A DNA stretch of 36,921 nucleotides from Perlabentimonas gracilis (GCF_011174675.1 NZ_JAANIG010000039.1:1-36921), one strand, 5' to 3'; counted from the stretch's first letter, positions 18,701 to 26,739 are shown. A program made the numbers and translations. The notes: generated by a model not told the origin, from the letters alone.

Positions 18701-20116
18701 CAACAACCCGTTGGGTAATGAGCAGTTTCCTATTGAAAGATAGGGTGCTTCAGTTCCTAAAACTAAATCTTGGAACTCGAAAGTACCTAAAGATACGTCG
18801 TTGCCCAAGGCAATACTCATTTGGCCGTGAAGTATAGCTTGTGGTTTATAGGTGTTGCCTTGTTTTACAATCTCAATTGTTGAGTTTGGCTCGAGAAGAA
18901 GCTGAGCGCCCCACAGATTAGCGTTGAACTCCTCTGTATAAGCAACAGAAAAGGTTAGGTTAGATTGTGAGTCGAGGAGGCCTGCATATCGAAACCCTTT
19001 CTGCTCGTCGGAAATAGGCACCTTTATCTCACCCGTTAGGTTGAACCCCGAGAAGGAATTCTTAAAAAAGGTAAACCCTAGTGTATCAATAGAGAACTCC
19101 CATCCGCCCAGATTCCCTTGTTCTAGCGATAATACGTTTGCGGCAAACAGACGACCTGTGATTCCGTTGGCATCAATTATCATATTTTGAGCACCAATTT
19201 CAACTGATTCGGAGTTGTTTTTGCCCAATCCGGCTGGTAGTTTAACCGTAAACTCAGGGATAACCAGCCCTCGCCATAGGGTGTTTAGCTGTTGAGGTTG
19301 ATTGGCTGGAAAGAATCCAGCAGGGAAAATTGTACCAGGAGGGTTTCTTAAATCGCTTATATCAACAAAAACATTCCCAGGGTGAAATTCAAAATCGGGA
19401 AGACCATTTACCTCAAAAGGTTCCATACTAAAACCTAGTACCACATCATTAAAATCAGTGAAGTTTGCAAAAAAACTTCCCATAGCAACGCTGTCGGCAA
19501 CTGAACCTGATGTGGGTTTAATAAGATTTGAGGGAAAGATTACATCGCCACCAATGGTAGTAGATTTGTATCCGTTGCAATCCCAGTCAATACTGGTTAT
19601 GTCGCATCTAAACCTAAGAGTAAAGGCACCTAGGCTTATGTCTTTGTCTTTAATGAGTTTAAGCTGTGCGGTTTCAATACCGTTGGGGCCTAGTCGAACG
19701 TTGTCGGCAAAGAATCCTAACTTTTTGTCACTTCCCGGAAATCCAACCGTCATATAGGCTTTAAGATTAGCCCCTGTTGGGTCTAATGTAAGATCATCGA
19801 GAACAATTGTGTACTCAACCCCAGCTATGTTTTTTTGAATCCCTACGGGCAGTTCGTATGCTTGGTTAGCGGCTAACAAGCCAACATACCTATTGTTTGT
19901 TTTTACTTTATGCAAAAGTGCTTCTGCTTTCATTTCAAGAGCAGAGGGTGTAAGTTGAGCAGTGTCAGGATTTGAGTTGACAGATGCAGGTAGCAAAAGC
20001 GTTGCATTAATATTGGGAACAGCTAAACCTGATGGAGGAGTGGCTGAATATGAAAAAAAACTACTGGTTTGAAATACAAGTAGAAATAATATAAGGAGAG
20101 GTTTGCGTCTTTTCAT
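15752..20116 (-). CDS. Large uncharacterised secreted beta-rich protein
   Basis: A 1454-aa protein with a signal peptide (MKRRKPLLILFLLVFQTSSFFSYS). Its start codon overlaps the stop codon of the barrel gene as TGATG, showing translational coupling. The N-terminal region has repeated short beta motifs (YTIVLDDLTLDPTGANLKAY, LGFFADNVRLGPNGI, then WDCNG). The middle (about residues 480-1000) is Gly- and aromatic-rich and reads like a long beta-solenoid or barrel-like region (VAIYGFGGGVSYKM, FEFNGSVAFYQ, PIYFKGHAGGSYNILGG). The C-terminal third is a mixed Ig-like region followed by a possible coiled segment. I recognise the general style from uncharacterised Bacteroidota proteins beside TANFOR/FN3 genes, but know of no assigned function. 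It has no sorting domain or catalytic motif. A surface scaffold or chaperone for the adhesin is a guess. Confidence 0.88.
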   Translation of the reverse strand: MKRRKPLLILFLLVFQTSSFFSYSATPPSGLAVPNINATLLLPASVNSNPDTAQLTPSALEMKAEALLHKVKTNNRYVGLLAANQAYELPVGIQKNIAGVEYTIVLDDLTLDPTGANLKAYMTVGFPGSDKKLGFFADNVRLGPNGIETAQLKLIKDKDISLGAFTLRFRCDITSIDWDCNGYKSTTIGGDVIFPSNLIKPTSGSVADSVAMGSFFANFTDFNDVVLGFSMEPFEVNGLPDFEFHPGNVFVDISDLRNPPGTIFPAGFFPANQPQQLNTLWRGLVIPEFTVKLPAGLGKNNSESVEIGAQNMIIDANGITGRLFAANVLSLEQGNLGGWEFSIDTLGFTFFKNSFSGFNLTGEIKVPISDEQKGFRYAGLLDSQSNLTFSVAYTEEFNANLWGAQLLLEPNSTIEIVKQGNTYKPQAILHGQMSIALGNDVSLGTFEFQDLVLGTEAPYLSIGNCSLPNGLLAGFPVSVTHLSFVQDGNLVGLAMQANVSFMASAESGFGGDGSFTIWAERTSSSGKTKYQYKETQVSGISINVDQGGFEFNGSVAFYQEHAIYGKGFRGMINAKFTPGISVNASAQFGCVNGYRYWYVDALASQSAGIPIFTGVAIYGFGGGVSYKMKQTEPSSYSIPTGNHTSTDNSTSPGIVFSGATYVPNETYGLGLKASVVLGTHPNPKAVNGQVSFRIQFYSSGGIESIRFQGEACMASDLRSSPSSAPLRLSMDIAYNFTNKDLYGVNEAYVNLGVVKGTHANNKAGSVIFRFNPSEWYVHMGTPDSRIGLKVFNSINFASYLMVGTNIPPFPAPPSNVSNKVTGTNVQSFEEGLISTGSGFAFGSSFNMDTGEEKFLIFYGSFSLYTGFDIMLKDYGTTAFCEGFPPPIGVNGWYAMGQAYAFMSGKIGVEFKLFGNHRKMDILAISASALLQAKLPNPIYFKGHAGGSYNILGGLVKGQCNFEFSVGDNCVVKGADPLGNISVIADISPSSGNTNVSVFVTPQVAFNMPLNEPFQLVNENNETQTFRIVLSHLQVLINNSQVQGNTVWNSTNDVVSFETVDIYPSFTDVNVKVRVVFQRMNNGKWNDYMVGGQTQREEQSITFTTGERPDHIPSECIVYTYPVANMMNFHWREHSTGYIKLTHDFSYLLSSERDWQGVVIFEGENPNIRSNYTYSSSDTKITFPIPQNLSSQMVYSIRVSKVPTTQAVAIDANVERTLAIQTEAVELTQTNIEGEREVELERVLFQLKARTSLYATFSAKLDDMQLSGTAMQIVTTGIHNLVKFADLTERLDNFELYGDINNRLIQLDINLDNNVWYNDYIKPLVYQGYPRHSGLKITWRDVAEFGVPPFKAVICYQTANTSSVGNISIGTNYSYPGASIGIMFTGVVVMNQDYQDLKNKAAVLYSPSAPNQVFLNLINGYFYPIFTNLQYTSTLRYVLPGEGIVTTERVITFDI

Positions 20117-21882
20117 CAGTGCTCTGGTTGTTTACTTTCACCATCTTTTATAGGGGAATATTTGTACTGAAAGTTATAGGTGTACATCAGGTTAAAAATA
20201 AGTTCTTGCCTTCCCCCTTGTCCACCCCCTACTGTGGAAATAAGATAATATGCTCCGGAACAGTTTATATTATGACTTTCCTTAAAATTCCAAGTTCCTG
20301 TTAGTCGTATATTGATATTTGTGTTTTGCATTTTACCATCGAGCCAAGTTTTATTGTATGCAGTTCCCAATGTAATCCTAACCTTACCGTCAATAAAAGA
20401 TTTTGATGAACTTACAAACGGCCCAAACGTATTGCTTACACCAAGAGGGTTCGAGTTTGTTGAATAGAAAGTAGAAGCAGAAAAACTCCAGCCAGACATA
20501 GGGATTGAGATTGCGTGAGTAATGGCAGCATTTATAAAAGTTAGGTTGTTACCATTATTTGTATCCTCTTGCTTATTTAGCGACTGGTTACCCGAGAGCG
20601 AAATGTTTGATGTCTGTTTCAAACTTTCATCACCAAATGCATAAGTAATGCCCAACGTGGTTGACCTGTTGACCTGCGTAAAGTTTAGTGTATCAAGGTT
20701 TTCGTAGGGAGATGTGGCGTTGATATGATCAAATACCGATCGCAGATGCGTGTACGAAGTAAATGACGAGAACGAAGAGTTTAAGTTTAAACTTTGACTT
20801 GGAGAGTAAGAGATATTTCCTGCGCCAACCAAACGAGTATTTGCGAATATTTTTTGATCATTCAAATTGTCTCTTTGCACTCCAAAATTTCCTCCTAGGT
20901 TCAGTTTCCCGTCTAGCAATCTAATAGCAGTATTTAATGTTATATTCTCAAGATCATTAACAAAATAGTACGCTCCGAGGGTATTGTATCCAGGTTGTAC
21001 TTGTTCGTATGAAACACCCATTGTTCCTTGAGGAATACTGTAATTCACCCCCATTTTATAAGCCCAATATGACGAAGTGCTATTTCGAGCAGGGTAAAGA
21101 CCTCCCCAGAATTTTCGTTCGTTAGAAATTGCTGAGAACTTGTCATCAGTTAAAATGCTATTGCCAATGCTTAGCATTAAGTTAAGTCCATCGAATGGTA
21201 TTGCACCTCCTTCAAACGAAAGGGCTAGGTTTTCCTTTGGCAGAATACCCAGCGAATCGGGTAGTATTTGGATGGAATTTGGCTCATCCCAAGCGTAAAA
21301 TGCCGATGTGTTAAAATTTGCCTTGGGAAGAGATGCTGAGGCTTTAACGCCTACGCCCAGTCTTTTATATGCGGGAAGATTAAGGGGCGGCTCAAATTCT
21401 GTTGCCTTTAAAAATTTCCCATATACAAGTCCCACTGACACAGGAGTATGTGGGGGAGCTAATTCAAAACCAAAACCACAGAATTGATGACCACTAAGTG
21501 TATATGGAGAGTACGACACCGAATTATAGCCAACATAAGTTTTCACCCATTTATATGAAGGTTGAGCACCAAATTGATTAAAGGTGAAGGGATGGGTAAA
21601 CCCGATGTTTTGATTAGAATAGGAAAAGTTTAAAGGCATTGAAAATCCATACAAAGACAAATTTAGTCCACCTACAATAAAGTATGAATACGGATCTCGA
21701 CTAGTTGTATTATCCCATATCTGTGGGTTAAACATTTGATCTACGCTTAGATTGCCATTAATTGTTAACATTTCTTTATCTTTTATCGTCGACAAATCTT
21801 GGCTTATTCCCTTGTTCTTAAATAATGCAGAAAGCAAAAGAATTGTGAGTAGTAAAGATTTTGTAGTGTAAATTTTATTCAC
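20116..21882 (-). CDS. Predicted outer-membrane beta-barrel protein
   Basis: I favour the GTG at 21882 as the start: it overlaps the previous stop (GTGAATAA), has GGAG about 8 bases upstream, and gives a signal peptide starting NKIYTTKSLLLTILLL. The in-frame ATG at 21906 adds eight residues (596 aa) but overlaps the previous gene by 32 bases. The mature protein consists of alternating beta-strand patterns with aromatic girdles (PYSYFIVGGLNLSLYGFSMP, SYWAYKMGVNYSIP) and ends in a strand, LIFNLMYTYNFQYKYSP, typical of outer-membrane barrels. There is no TonB plug and it is not evidently PorP/SprF. It may be the operon's dedicated outer-membrane anchor or export partner. That role is inference from its position upstream of four exported proteins. 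Confidence 0.82.
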   Translation of the reverse strand: MNKIYTTKSLLLTILLLSALFKNKGISQDLSTIKDKEMLTINGNLSVDQMFNPQIWDNTTSRDPYSYFIVGGLNLSLYGFSMPLNFSYSNQNIGFTHPFTFNQFGAQPSYKWVKTYVGYNSVSYSPYTLSGHQFCGFGFELAPPHTPVSVGLVYGKFLKATEFEPPLNLPAYKRLGVGVKASASLPKANFNTSAFYAWDEPNSIQILPDSLGILPKENLALSFEGGAIPFDGLNLMLSIGNSILTDDKFSAISNERKFWGGLYPARNSTSSYWAYKMGVNYSIPQGTMGVSYEQVQPGYNTLGAYYFVNDLENITLNTAIRLLDGKLNLGGNFGVQRDNLNDQKIFANTRLVGAGNISYSPSQSLNLNSSFSSFTSYTHLRSVFDHINATSPYENLDTLNFTQVNRSTTLGITYAFGDESLKQTSNISLSGNQSLNKQEDTNNGNNLTFINAAITHAISIPMSGWSFSASTFYSTNSNPLGVSNTFGPFVSSSKSFIDGKVRITLGTAYNKTWLDGKMQNTNINIRLTGTWNFKESHNINCSGAYYLISTVGGGQGGRQELIFNLMYTYNFQYKYSPIKDGESKQPEH

Positions 21883-22819
21883 GTTTAAAACTCCAGTTAT
21901 TGTCAATATTCTTAAAAAAGACTCTAGCTTTCTTTAGTGCTTCCTCGGGTTCTAAAGATTGTAATCCATCTTTTCCTTCCCAATTCAATTCGGCAATTTC
22001 TGGTGCAACTATGGTAAGGACAAGGTATGAGCAGGGAATAGAGGTTGAAACGTTTGGATTTGAAGACTCACAGCCAGAATTGTTATTTTGAATAAGTTCA
22101 ATTAAATAGCTAATATTTTGTCTGCTTTTTGAAAAAAGGATATAGGGGTAAAGTGTTTTTATAGCATCTAAGGATATATCTATTCTGTTCAAATAATCAG
22201 ACATAAGGTTCTCGGCTTCAGCGTTACCTAGCCTTGTTAGCGATGAAAGAGCAACCCAACGTTGGTAGAATGGAATATTAGTAGAAAAGCTAACATTCTT
22301 AAGAAGTAGCATAGATTCTGAGACCCCCTGTTTCCCACATAACCTGTATAGAGTAACTAAAATATTTGGATTACTTATCCTAGAAATCAAATCCACCAAT
22401 GTGTCCTTCTGTCCTGAAGTATATTTTACATCTTCTAATTCTAATAGATTCTGTGAGGCAGTATAAACAATTCGACTATCTAGGTCGTAAATATTCTGTA
22501 GCATAATTGAAGTAAGTTCGCTTTTCACCAGATTGGACGTACTCCCAGCTACAATATTACTACCCACTGTAAGGCTTCTCCATCTTATATCAAAGATGGA
22601 ATCTTTCATATTTTCTTTGATTATGTTACAAAGGAGTAGTTGTTCTGAATCGGTTAAAGAATTCAGTGGGATATTGATATTACTTACTTCTTGGTAATTC
22701 CTAATCCACCTAACATAATTATCAATGTTAAATCTATCAATACTCTGTCCAGTAGAAGTTTGGGTTAGTAATGATAAAATGAGGTATAGCAAGGCAAATG
22801 CCTTTTGGCAGTAGGTCAT
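21875..22819 (-). CDS. Secreted helical protein with weak HEAT-like pattern, first gene of the operon
   Basis: A 314-aa protein with a signal peptide (FALLYLILSLLTQTSTGQS). The rest is mostly alpha-helical, with helical pairs resembling HEAT repeats (SRIVYTASQNLLELEDVKYT, QRWVALSSLTRLGNAEAENL). Such scaffolds usually bind proteins, and no enzyme motif is visible. It is the promoter-proximal gene of the 22-kb operon and overlaps the barrel gene by 8 bases if that gene uses its GTG start. Base composition is AT-rich, like the barrel gene. I do not recognise the family. A periplasmic adaptor for the downstream surface proteins would fit but is unproven. Confidence 0.8.
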   Translation of the reverse strand: MTYCQKAFALLYLILSLLTQTSTGQSIDRFNIDNYVRWIRNYQEVSNINIPLNSLTDSEQLLLCNIIKENMKDSIFDIRWRSLTVGSNIVAGSTSNLVKSELTSIMLQNIYDLDSRIVYTASQNLLELEDVKYTSGQKDTLVDLISRISNPNILVTLYRLCGKQGVSESMLLLKNVSFSTNIPFYQRWVALSSLTRLGNAEAENLMSDYLNRIDISLDAIKTLYPYILFSKSRQNISYLIELIQNNNSGCESSNPNVSTSIPCSYLVLTIVAPEIAELNWEGKDGLQSLEPEEALKKARVFFKNIDNNWSFKRE

Positions 22820-22872
22820 AGGTTAGGGTGTGTTTTTAAACGTGGCTAAAATAATAATAATCATCACGTTTT

Positions 22873-22903
22873 CAAAATAACCGCATCACAAATCGTTGTG
22901 ATG
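22873..22903 (-). promoter_or_regulatory. Putative operon promoter with perfect palindromic operator
   Basis: On the minus strand, TTATTTTG (complement of 22873-22880) is close to the Bacteroidota -7 box TAnnTTTG and lies about 55 bases upstream of the ATG at 22819. Directly upstream is a perfect inverted repeat, CATCACAA-4-TTGTGATG (22884-22891 and 22896-22903). A dyad abutting the -7 box is where a dimeric repressor or activator would bind. No good -33 TTG box was found, so the promoter call is moderate while the palindrome itself is certain. Confidence 0.5.
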
Positions 22904-23039
22904 TTCTTGCAGGCCACACATTGTCTGTGTTATAGGTGAATGGGGGTGTATAGATTATTTCTATTTAAAACAATTAATTCTTTTAATGAAATATAAGTCA
23001 CTAGTGAGTTTTGTGATATCTCAAGATTCCAACGTTTCC

Positions 23040-23440
23040 CGTTTAGCAAGCGCTCCAGCCTCAGTCGTATATATCTTGGCAGGCTTTTGCCTAATTTACG
23101 AAGCTAATTCTTTTTGCCTTTGCAGGCGATGTCCGTAGATGCAACTTTTCCTGCAAATAGCGGGAGCCTACTTGAAATGGAACGACGGCGGTACAACCAC
23201 AGCCGAACATTGTTTCAATCAGGCAGCCTTGAAAATCCTGACAGGTTTTCAAAACCTGTCAGGATTGGGATACACCAGCCTCCAGCTAGCAACACTTGCT
23301 AATGATAGTCCCGATCAGGTGCAACCTACCGAAGGTAGGTTGGCCTTAACGGGGACTCTAAACTTTCCCGCTTGACCTTGGAAAGTCCGCCAAAAGACAG
23401 GCGGATCTTTCCAAGTCTTCCCAGCCCACCATCGAGCAAA
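23040..23440. repeat. Intergenic cluster of inverted repeats
   Basis: Three perfect inverted repeats lie close together. A 16-base-arm palindrome has AATCCTGACAGGTTTT at 23234-23249 mirrored at 23251-23266 around one base. CAACCTACC-GAA-GGTAGGTTG occupies 23322-23342 and is enclosed by an AGTCCC/GGGACT stem. CTTGGAAAG plus TCCGCC (23377-23391) pairs with GGCGGA and CTTTCCAAG (23400-23415). I believe the CCTGACAGG-type palindrome recurs in many Bacteroidota genomes as an intergenic repeat; this is from memory. No believable gene lies here. The remaining bases from 22904 to 23572 show nothing else except the promoter at 23544. Confidence 0.75.
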
Positions 23441-23543
23441 CGCGTTTAACTTCTTTTAGCAGCCTTAGTTCGATAGATTGTAATGATGTATGGATATTAG
23501 TAATTTTCAATCGTAATAATCAGCAATGCTAAAAAAGTAATTC

Positions 23544-23551
23544 TACTTTTG
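23544..23551 (+). promoter_or_regulatory. TAnnTTTG -7 promoter box of the radical SAM gene
   Basis: TACTTTTG at 23544-23551 fits the Bacteroidota -7 consensus exactly. Transcription should begin a few bases downstream, which argues against translation from the TTG at 23549 inside the box and favours the GTG at 23573. No clear -33 box is visible. Confidence 0.5.
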
Positions 23552-23572
23552 TGCAAACAACATTTTAGCACA

Positions 23573-25423
23573 GTGGCACAAGTCGATATACTTCTTATTA
23601 CTCCCCCCTTTATTCAGCTAAACACTCCCTATCCCGCAACACCCAGCCTTAAAGGCTTTTTGCACGAGAAGGGGTTTTCGGTGGCTCAGCTCGATTTAAG
23701 CATTACATGCATACTGCAGATGTTTTCGCGAGATGGATTGCAGCACCTATTCAGTGTTGCTGAGGTTAAGGGTTGCTCGGCAAACTCAAAGAAAATATTC
23801 GGAGCAAGGAGTGAGTACATTAGGCATATCGATTCGGTAATGGCATTCTTGCAGGGCAAGGATACTACTTTTGCCCATGCCATTGTAAACGGTGCATTGC
23901 CCAAGGCCAAGCGGTTCAATATCCAACAAAATCTGAATAAGCATTTCGGGTGTGACGGTGTACAGGACAAGGCTAAGTTTTTGGCCACGCTTTTTATTGA
24001 AGATTTAGGCGATTTTATTACCGAATGTATCGATAATCGCTTTGGGTTTAGCCGCTATGCAGAGCAGATAGGGCTATTTGCATCGGATTATAATGTGATT
24101 GAGCGTGAGGTGCAGACCGATTCGCCAATCACCACAATTATGCTCAACCTGCTCGATAAAAGCATACAGGAGCATAGTCCTAAGGTGGTAGGGTTTACTA
24201 TTCCTTTCCCTGGGAATTTGATTATGGCGCTTAAGTCTGCTCTGTTTATTAAGCAGAATTATCCCAGTATTAAGGTTGTTATTGGTGGGGGATTTGTAAA
24301 TACCGAACTGCGCAGCTTAAACGAGCCACGCCTTTTCAAGCTGGTGGATTATGTTTGCTTAGACGATGGCGAGCTGCCCTTGCTCAAAATACTTAATCGT
24401 TTAACAAAGGGCGATAATCAGCTCTTGCGAACTTATGTTCTAGAGGATGGAGAGGTTAAGTATATCAACAATGCAACCGAACCCGATTTTGACCACTCAA
24501 GCATAGGAACGCCCATTTACGAAGGGCTACCCCTAAACGATTACATCTCGGTTACCGAAACCACCAACCCAATGCACAACCTTTGGAGCAATGGGCGTTG
24601 GAATAAGATGTTTTTGGCGCATGGCTGCTACTGGCATAAGTGCGCATTTTGCGATACCTCGCTCGATTATATCAACCGATACAGCCCAGCCAGCGCTCAG
24701 GTGCTGTGCGATAGGATTGAAGCTATTATTGCACAAACCAACCAGCGTGGTTTTCATTTTGTTGATGAGGCTGCATCGCCGGCGGTACTTAGAAAGTTGG
24801 CCGATGAAATTCTTGCCCGACAAATCAGCATAACGTGGTGGACCAATATCCGATTCGAGAAAGCCTTTACCCCGGAGCTGTGCAGGCTGCTTGCCAAGTC
24901 GGGGTGCATTGCCGTTTCGGGTGGTATTGAGGTGGCATCGGATAGGCTACTGCAGAAAATGGAAAAGGGCGTAACCATTGAGCAGCTGGTTAAATCGACC
25001 CTGGCGTTTAAAAAGGCAGGCATTATGATTCATGCCTACTTGATGTACGGATTCCCAACCCAAACCAGCAAGGAAACCATTGATGCACTGGAGATTGTAC
25101 GTCAGCTATTTGCAAACAGGTTGATTCAAAGCGCATTTTGGCACAGGTTCACTATGACGGTTCACAGCCCCATTGGGCTAAACCCCGAGAAGTATGGCGT
25201 TAAAGCGGTTCCGCTAGAGCCAAAGTCGTTTGCGCAAAACGCCTGCGAGCATATCGATACAGTAGGTTGCAACCCTAATCATTACAGCGATGGATTGGTA
25301 ACTGCGCTGTATAACTATATGCACAACAATGGTCTAGATTTTAGCTTGCAAACTTGGTTCAATTTTAAAATCCCCAAAACAACCATTGCCCCAAACTACA
25401 TAGCAAGCTTAATGAAGAGGTAG
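23573..25423 (+). CDS. B12-binding-domain-type radical SAM protein with CX4CX2C motif
   Basis: About 616 aa from GTG 23573. A TTG at 23549 would add eight residues but lies in the promoter box. The N-terminal half resembles a cobalamin-binding Rossmann region of class B radical SAM enzymes (VDILLITPPF, then VVGFTIPFPGN and VVIGGGFVN) but shows no DxHxxG base-off motif. The radical SAM core begins at GCYWHKCAFC, with cysteines at 352, 357 and 360 counted from the GTG. The spacing is CX4CX2C rather than the usual CX3CX2C. Typical core strands follow (FHFVDEAASP, ISGGIEVASD-like SGGIEVASDRLLQ, YLMYGFPTQT). The substrate is unknown. It is a single gene with its own promoter, diverging from the surface operon and converging with the esterase gene. 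No RiPP precursor or partner enzyme is visible beside it. Confidence 0.88.
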   Translation: MAQVDILLITPPFIQLNTPYPATPSLKGFLHEKGFSVAQLDLSITCILQMFSRDGLQHLFSVAEVKGCSANSKKIFGARSEYIRHIDSVMAFLQGKDTTFAHAIVNGALPKAKRFNIQQNLNKHFGCDGVQDKAKFLATLFIEDLGDFITECIDNRFGFSRYAEQIGLFASDYNVIEREVQTDSPITTIMLNLLDKSIQEHSPKVVGFTIPFPGNLIMALKSALFIKQNYPSIKVVIGGGFVNTELRSLNEPRLFKLVDYVCLDDGELPLLKILNRLTKGDNQLLRTYVLEDGEVKYINNATEPDFDHSSIGTPIYEGLPLNDYISVTETTNPMHNLWSNGRWNKMFLAHGCYWHKCAFCDTSLDYINRYSPASAQVLCDRIEAIIAQTNQRGFHFVDEAASPAVLRKLADEILARQISITWWTNIRFEKAFTPELCRLLAKSGCIAVSGGIEVASDRLLQKMEKGVTIEQLVKSTLAFKKAGIMIHAYLMYGFPTQTSKETIDALEIVRQLFANRLIQSAFWHRFTMTVHSPIGLNPEKYGVKAVPLEPKSFAQNACEHIDTVGCNPNHYSDGLVTALYNYMHNNGLDFSLQTWFNFKIPKTTIAPNYIASLMKR

Positions 25424-25566
25424 ATGATGCTATGTCAGAACTATTATAATGCTAGTTAGTTTTTTATGGGGGGTTTGGGTATTGCAATTTAATGTATTTA
25501 ACCTATATTTGTAACAATTGTCACGGTCGGTATATTTCATAGCTTGAATAATATGACCAATACAAA

Positions 25567-25592
25567 AAAATGGGAGCGGCAGCTCCCATTTT
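25567..25592 (-). terminator. Rho-independent terminator of the esterase gene
   Basis: AAAATGGGAGC-GGCA-GCTCCCATTTT is a perfect 11-base-arm hairpin. On the minus strand it ends in a run of seven T residues (complement of 25564-25570), 11 bases after the esterase stop codon. It may also stop transcripts of the convergent radical SAM gene. Confidence 0.85.
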
Positions 25593-25602
25593 GCATTTAT
25601 GC

Positions 25603-26739
25603 TTACTGAATGCCAAACATCCACTTAAGGGCTTCGGGGAATTCTCGACCCCAGTAGTACTCGTTATGGCGGCCATCGGGGGCAATGCTTTTAAATATCT
25701 CATTCTCCGAAAAACCCACCTCCTGCAGCATCTTCTCGGCCCTATCGATATTGGGAATTAGGCTCTCGCTCTCCTTCTCGCCGCCGTATAGGTATATCTT
25801 TTGGAATTGACGCTTGCGGAACTTCTCTATCTGGGTAAAGGCCTCCTCGCTCCACCAGAGCGACGGAGAGAAAGCCCCCACCTTGCCAAATACCCTTGGG
25901 TACTCCAAAGCAGTGTAAAGCGCCATTAGTCCACCCAACGAGCTGCCCATAATAATGGTGTTGTTCCTGTCGGGTAGGGTGCGGTAGTACTTATCGATGT
26001 AAGGCTTGAGGTCGCGCACAATGAATCGGGCAAATTTGGCTCCATCTCCGCCCAGCTTATCGGCGTTGGGCCACGGGGTGTACTCGTTTAGCCTCTCGTC
26101 CTCGCCATGATATATGGCCACCACAATGCAGCCAAGCCCTCGGCGTTCGAATAGGCTGTCCATAATCTCATCAACCCGCCACTCGCCAGCAAAAGCGGTG
26201 GATGCATCGAAAAGATTTTGCCCGTCGAACATATATATCACCGGAAAGCCTTGGCTCGACGAGTAGTTGGGAGGGAAGTAAACACGCACTGTACGCCTAC
26301 GGTTAAGCTGTGGAATCTCGATGCTGGTGGGCGTAAAGAACACGCTTTTTGATGCGGTGGACACCAGCTGCCGTGGGTTTATCCTATCGCGCCAGTTTTT
26401 AATATCCAGAACAATTGTATTGCCCAGGGAATCGACATATAGCCTGTTGGCAATATCCCTGCCTGCAGAGTCAACTTCTACAGAGGTCCAGTCGCCGCGA
26501 CAAATTTTGTACTCAAAGGTATCGGGTACGGCCTCAAGGGTAAGCGATAGTCGCCCTAGGTTGTCCTCTGTAAACTCATACTCGGGATTGTTGGGTTGCC
26601 ACTTGTTGAGCATACCGGCTAGGTAAAATTTTGAGTCGCGGGGGGTATTCTCGGGAATCGATTTTAGGATAAAAGTTACCTGTGCAAACAGGGTTGCCGA
26701 AAGGCTAACGAGAATAATGAATGCAAGTATCTTTTTCAT
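25603..26739 (-). CDS. Secreted esterase (esterase D / enterochelin-esterase-like) with starch-binding-like N-terminus
   Basis: A 378-aa protein with a signal peptide (MKKILAFIILVSLSATLFAQ). Residues about 21-115 look like a CBM20/CBM48-type beta-sandwich (FYLAGMLNKWQPNNPEYEF, FEYKICRGDW). From about 140 it is an alpha/beta hydrolase of the putative esterase family (VYFPPNYSSSQGFPVIYMFD). The nucleophile Ser267 lies in GSSLGG and the likely catalytic His in DGRHNEYYW. Known relatives hydrolyse esters such as acyl-polysaccharide or siderophore esters. The substrate here is not deducible. It is probably periplasmic or secreted, is monocistronic, and has a strong terminator. Confidence 0.9.
   Translation of the reverse strand: MKKILAFIILVSLSATLFAQVTFILKSIPENTPRDSKFYLAGMLNKWQPNNPEYEFTEDNLGRLSLTLEAVPDTFEYKICRGDWTSVEVDSAGRDIANRLYVDSLGNTIVLDIKNWRDRINPRQLVSTASKSVFFTPTSIEIPQLNRRRTVRVYFPPNYSSSQGFPVIYMFDGQNLFDASTAFAGEWRVDEIMDSLFERRGLGCIVVAIYHGEDERLNEYTPWPNADKLGGDGAKFARFIVRDLKPYIDKYYRTLPDRNNTIIMGSSLGGLMALYTALEYPRVFGKVGAFSPSLWWSEEAFTQIEKFRKRQFQKIYLYGGEKESESLIPNIDRAEKMLQEVGFSENEIFKSIAPDGRHNEYYWGREFPEALKWMFGIQ

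Noticed and set aside
23139-23375. A 78-codon plus-strand open frame in the intergenic region
   Set aside because: It is built from the palindromic repeats: the segment KILTGFQNLSGL is just the translation of the 16-base-arm palindrome. There is no promoter or conserved character.
23549-23575. TTG at 23549 as the radical SAM start
   Set aside because: It overlaps a perfect TAnnTTTG promoter box, so the transcript would begin downstream of it. The GTG at 23573 precedes the conserved VDILLITPP strand.
25430-25703. Short minus-strand frames after the esterase gene
   Set aside because: They span the terminator hairpin or overlap the esterase gene out of frame, with no coding character.
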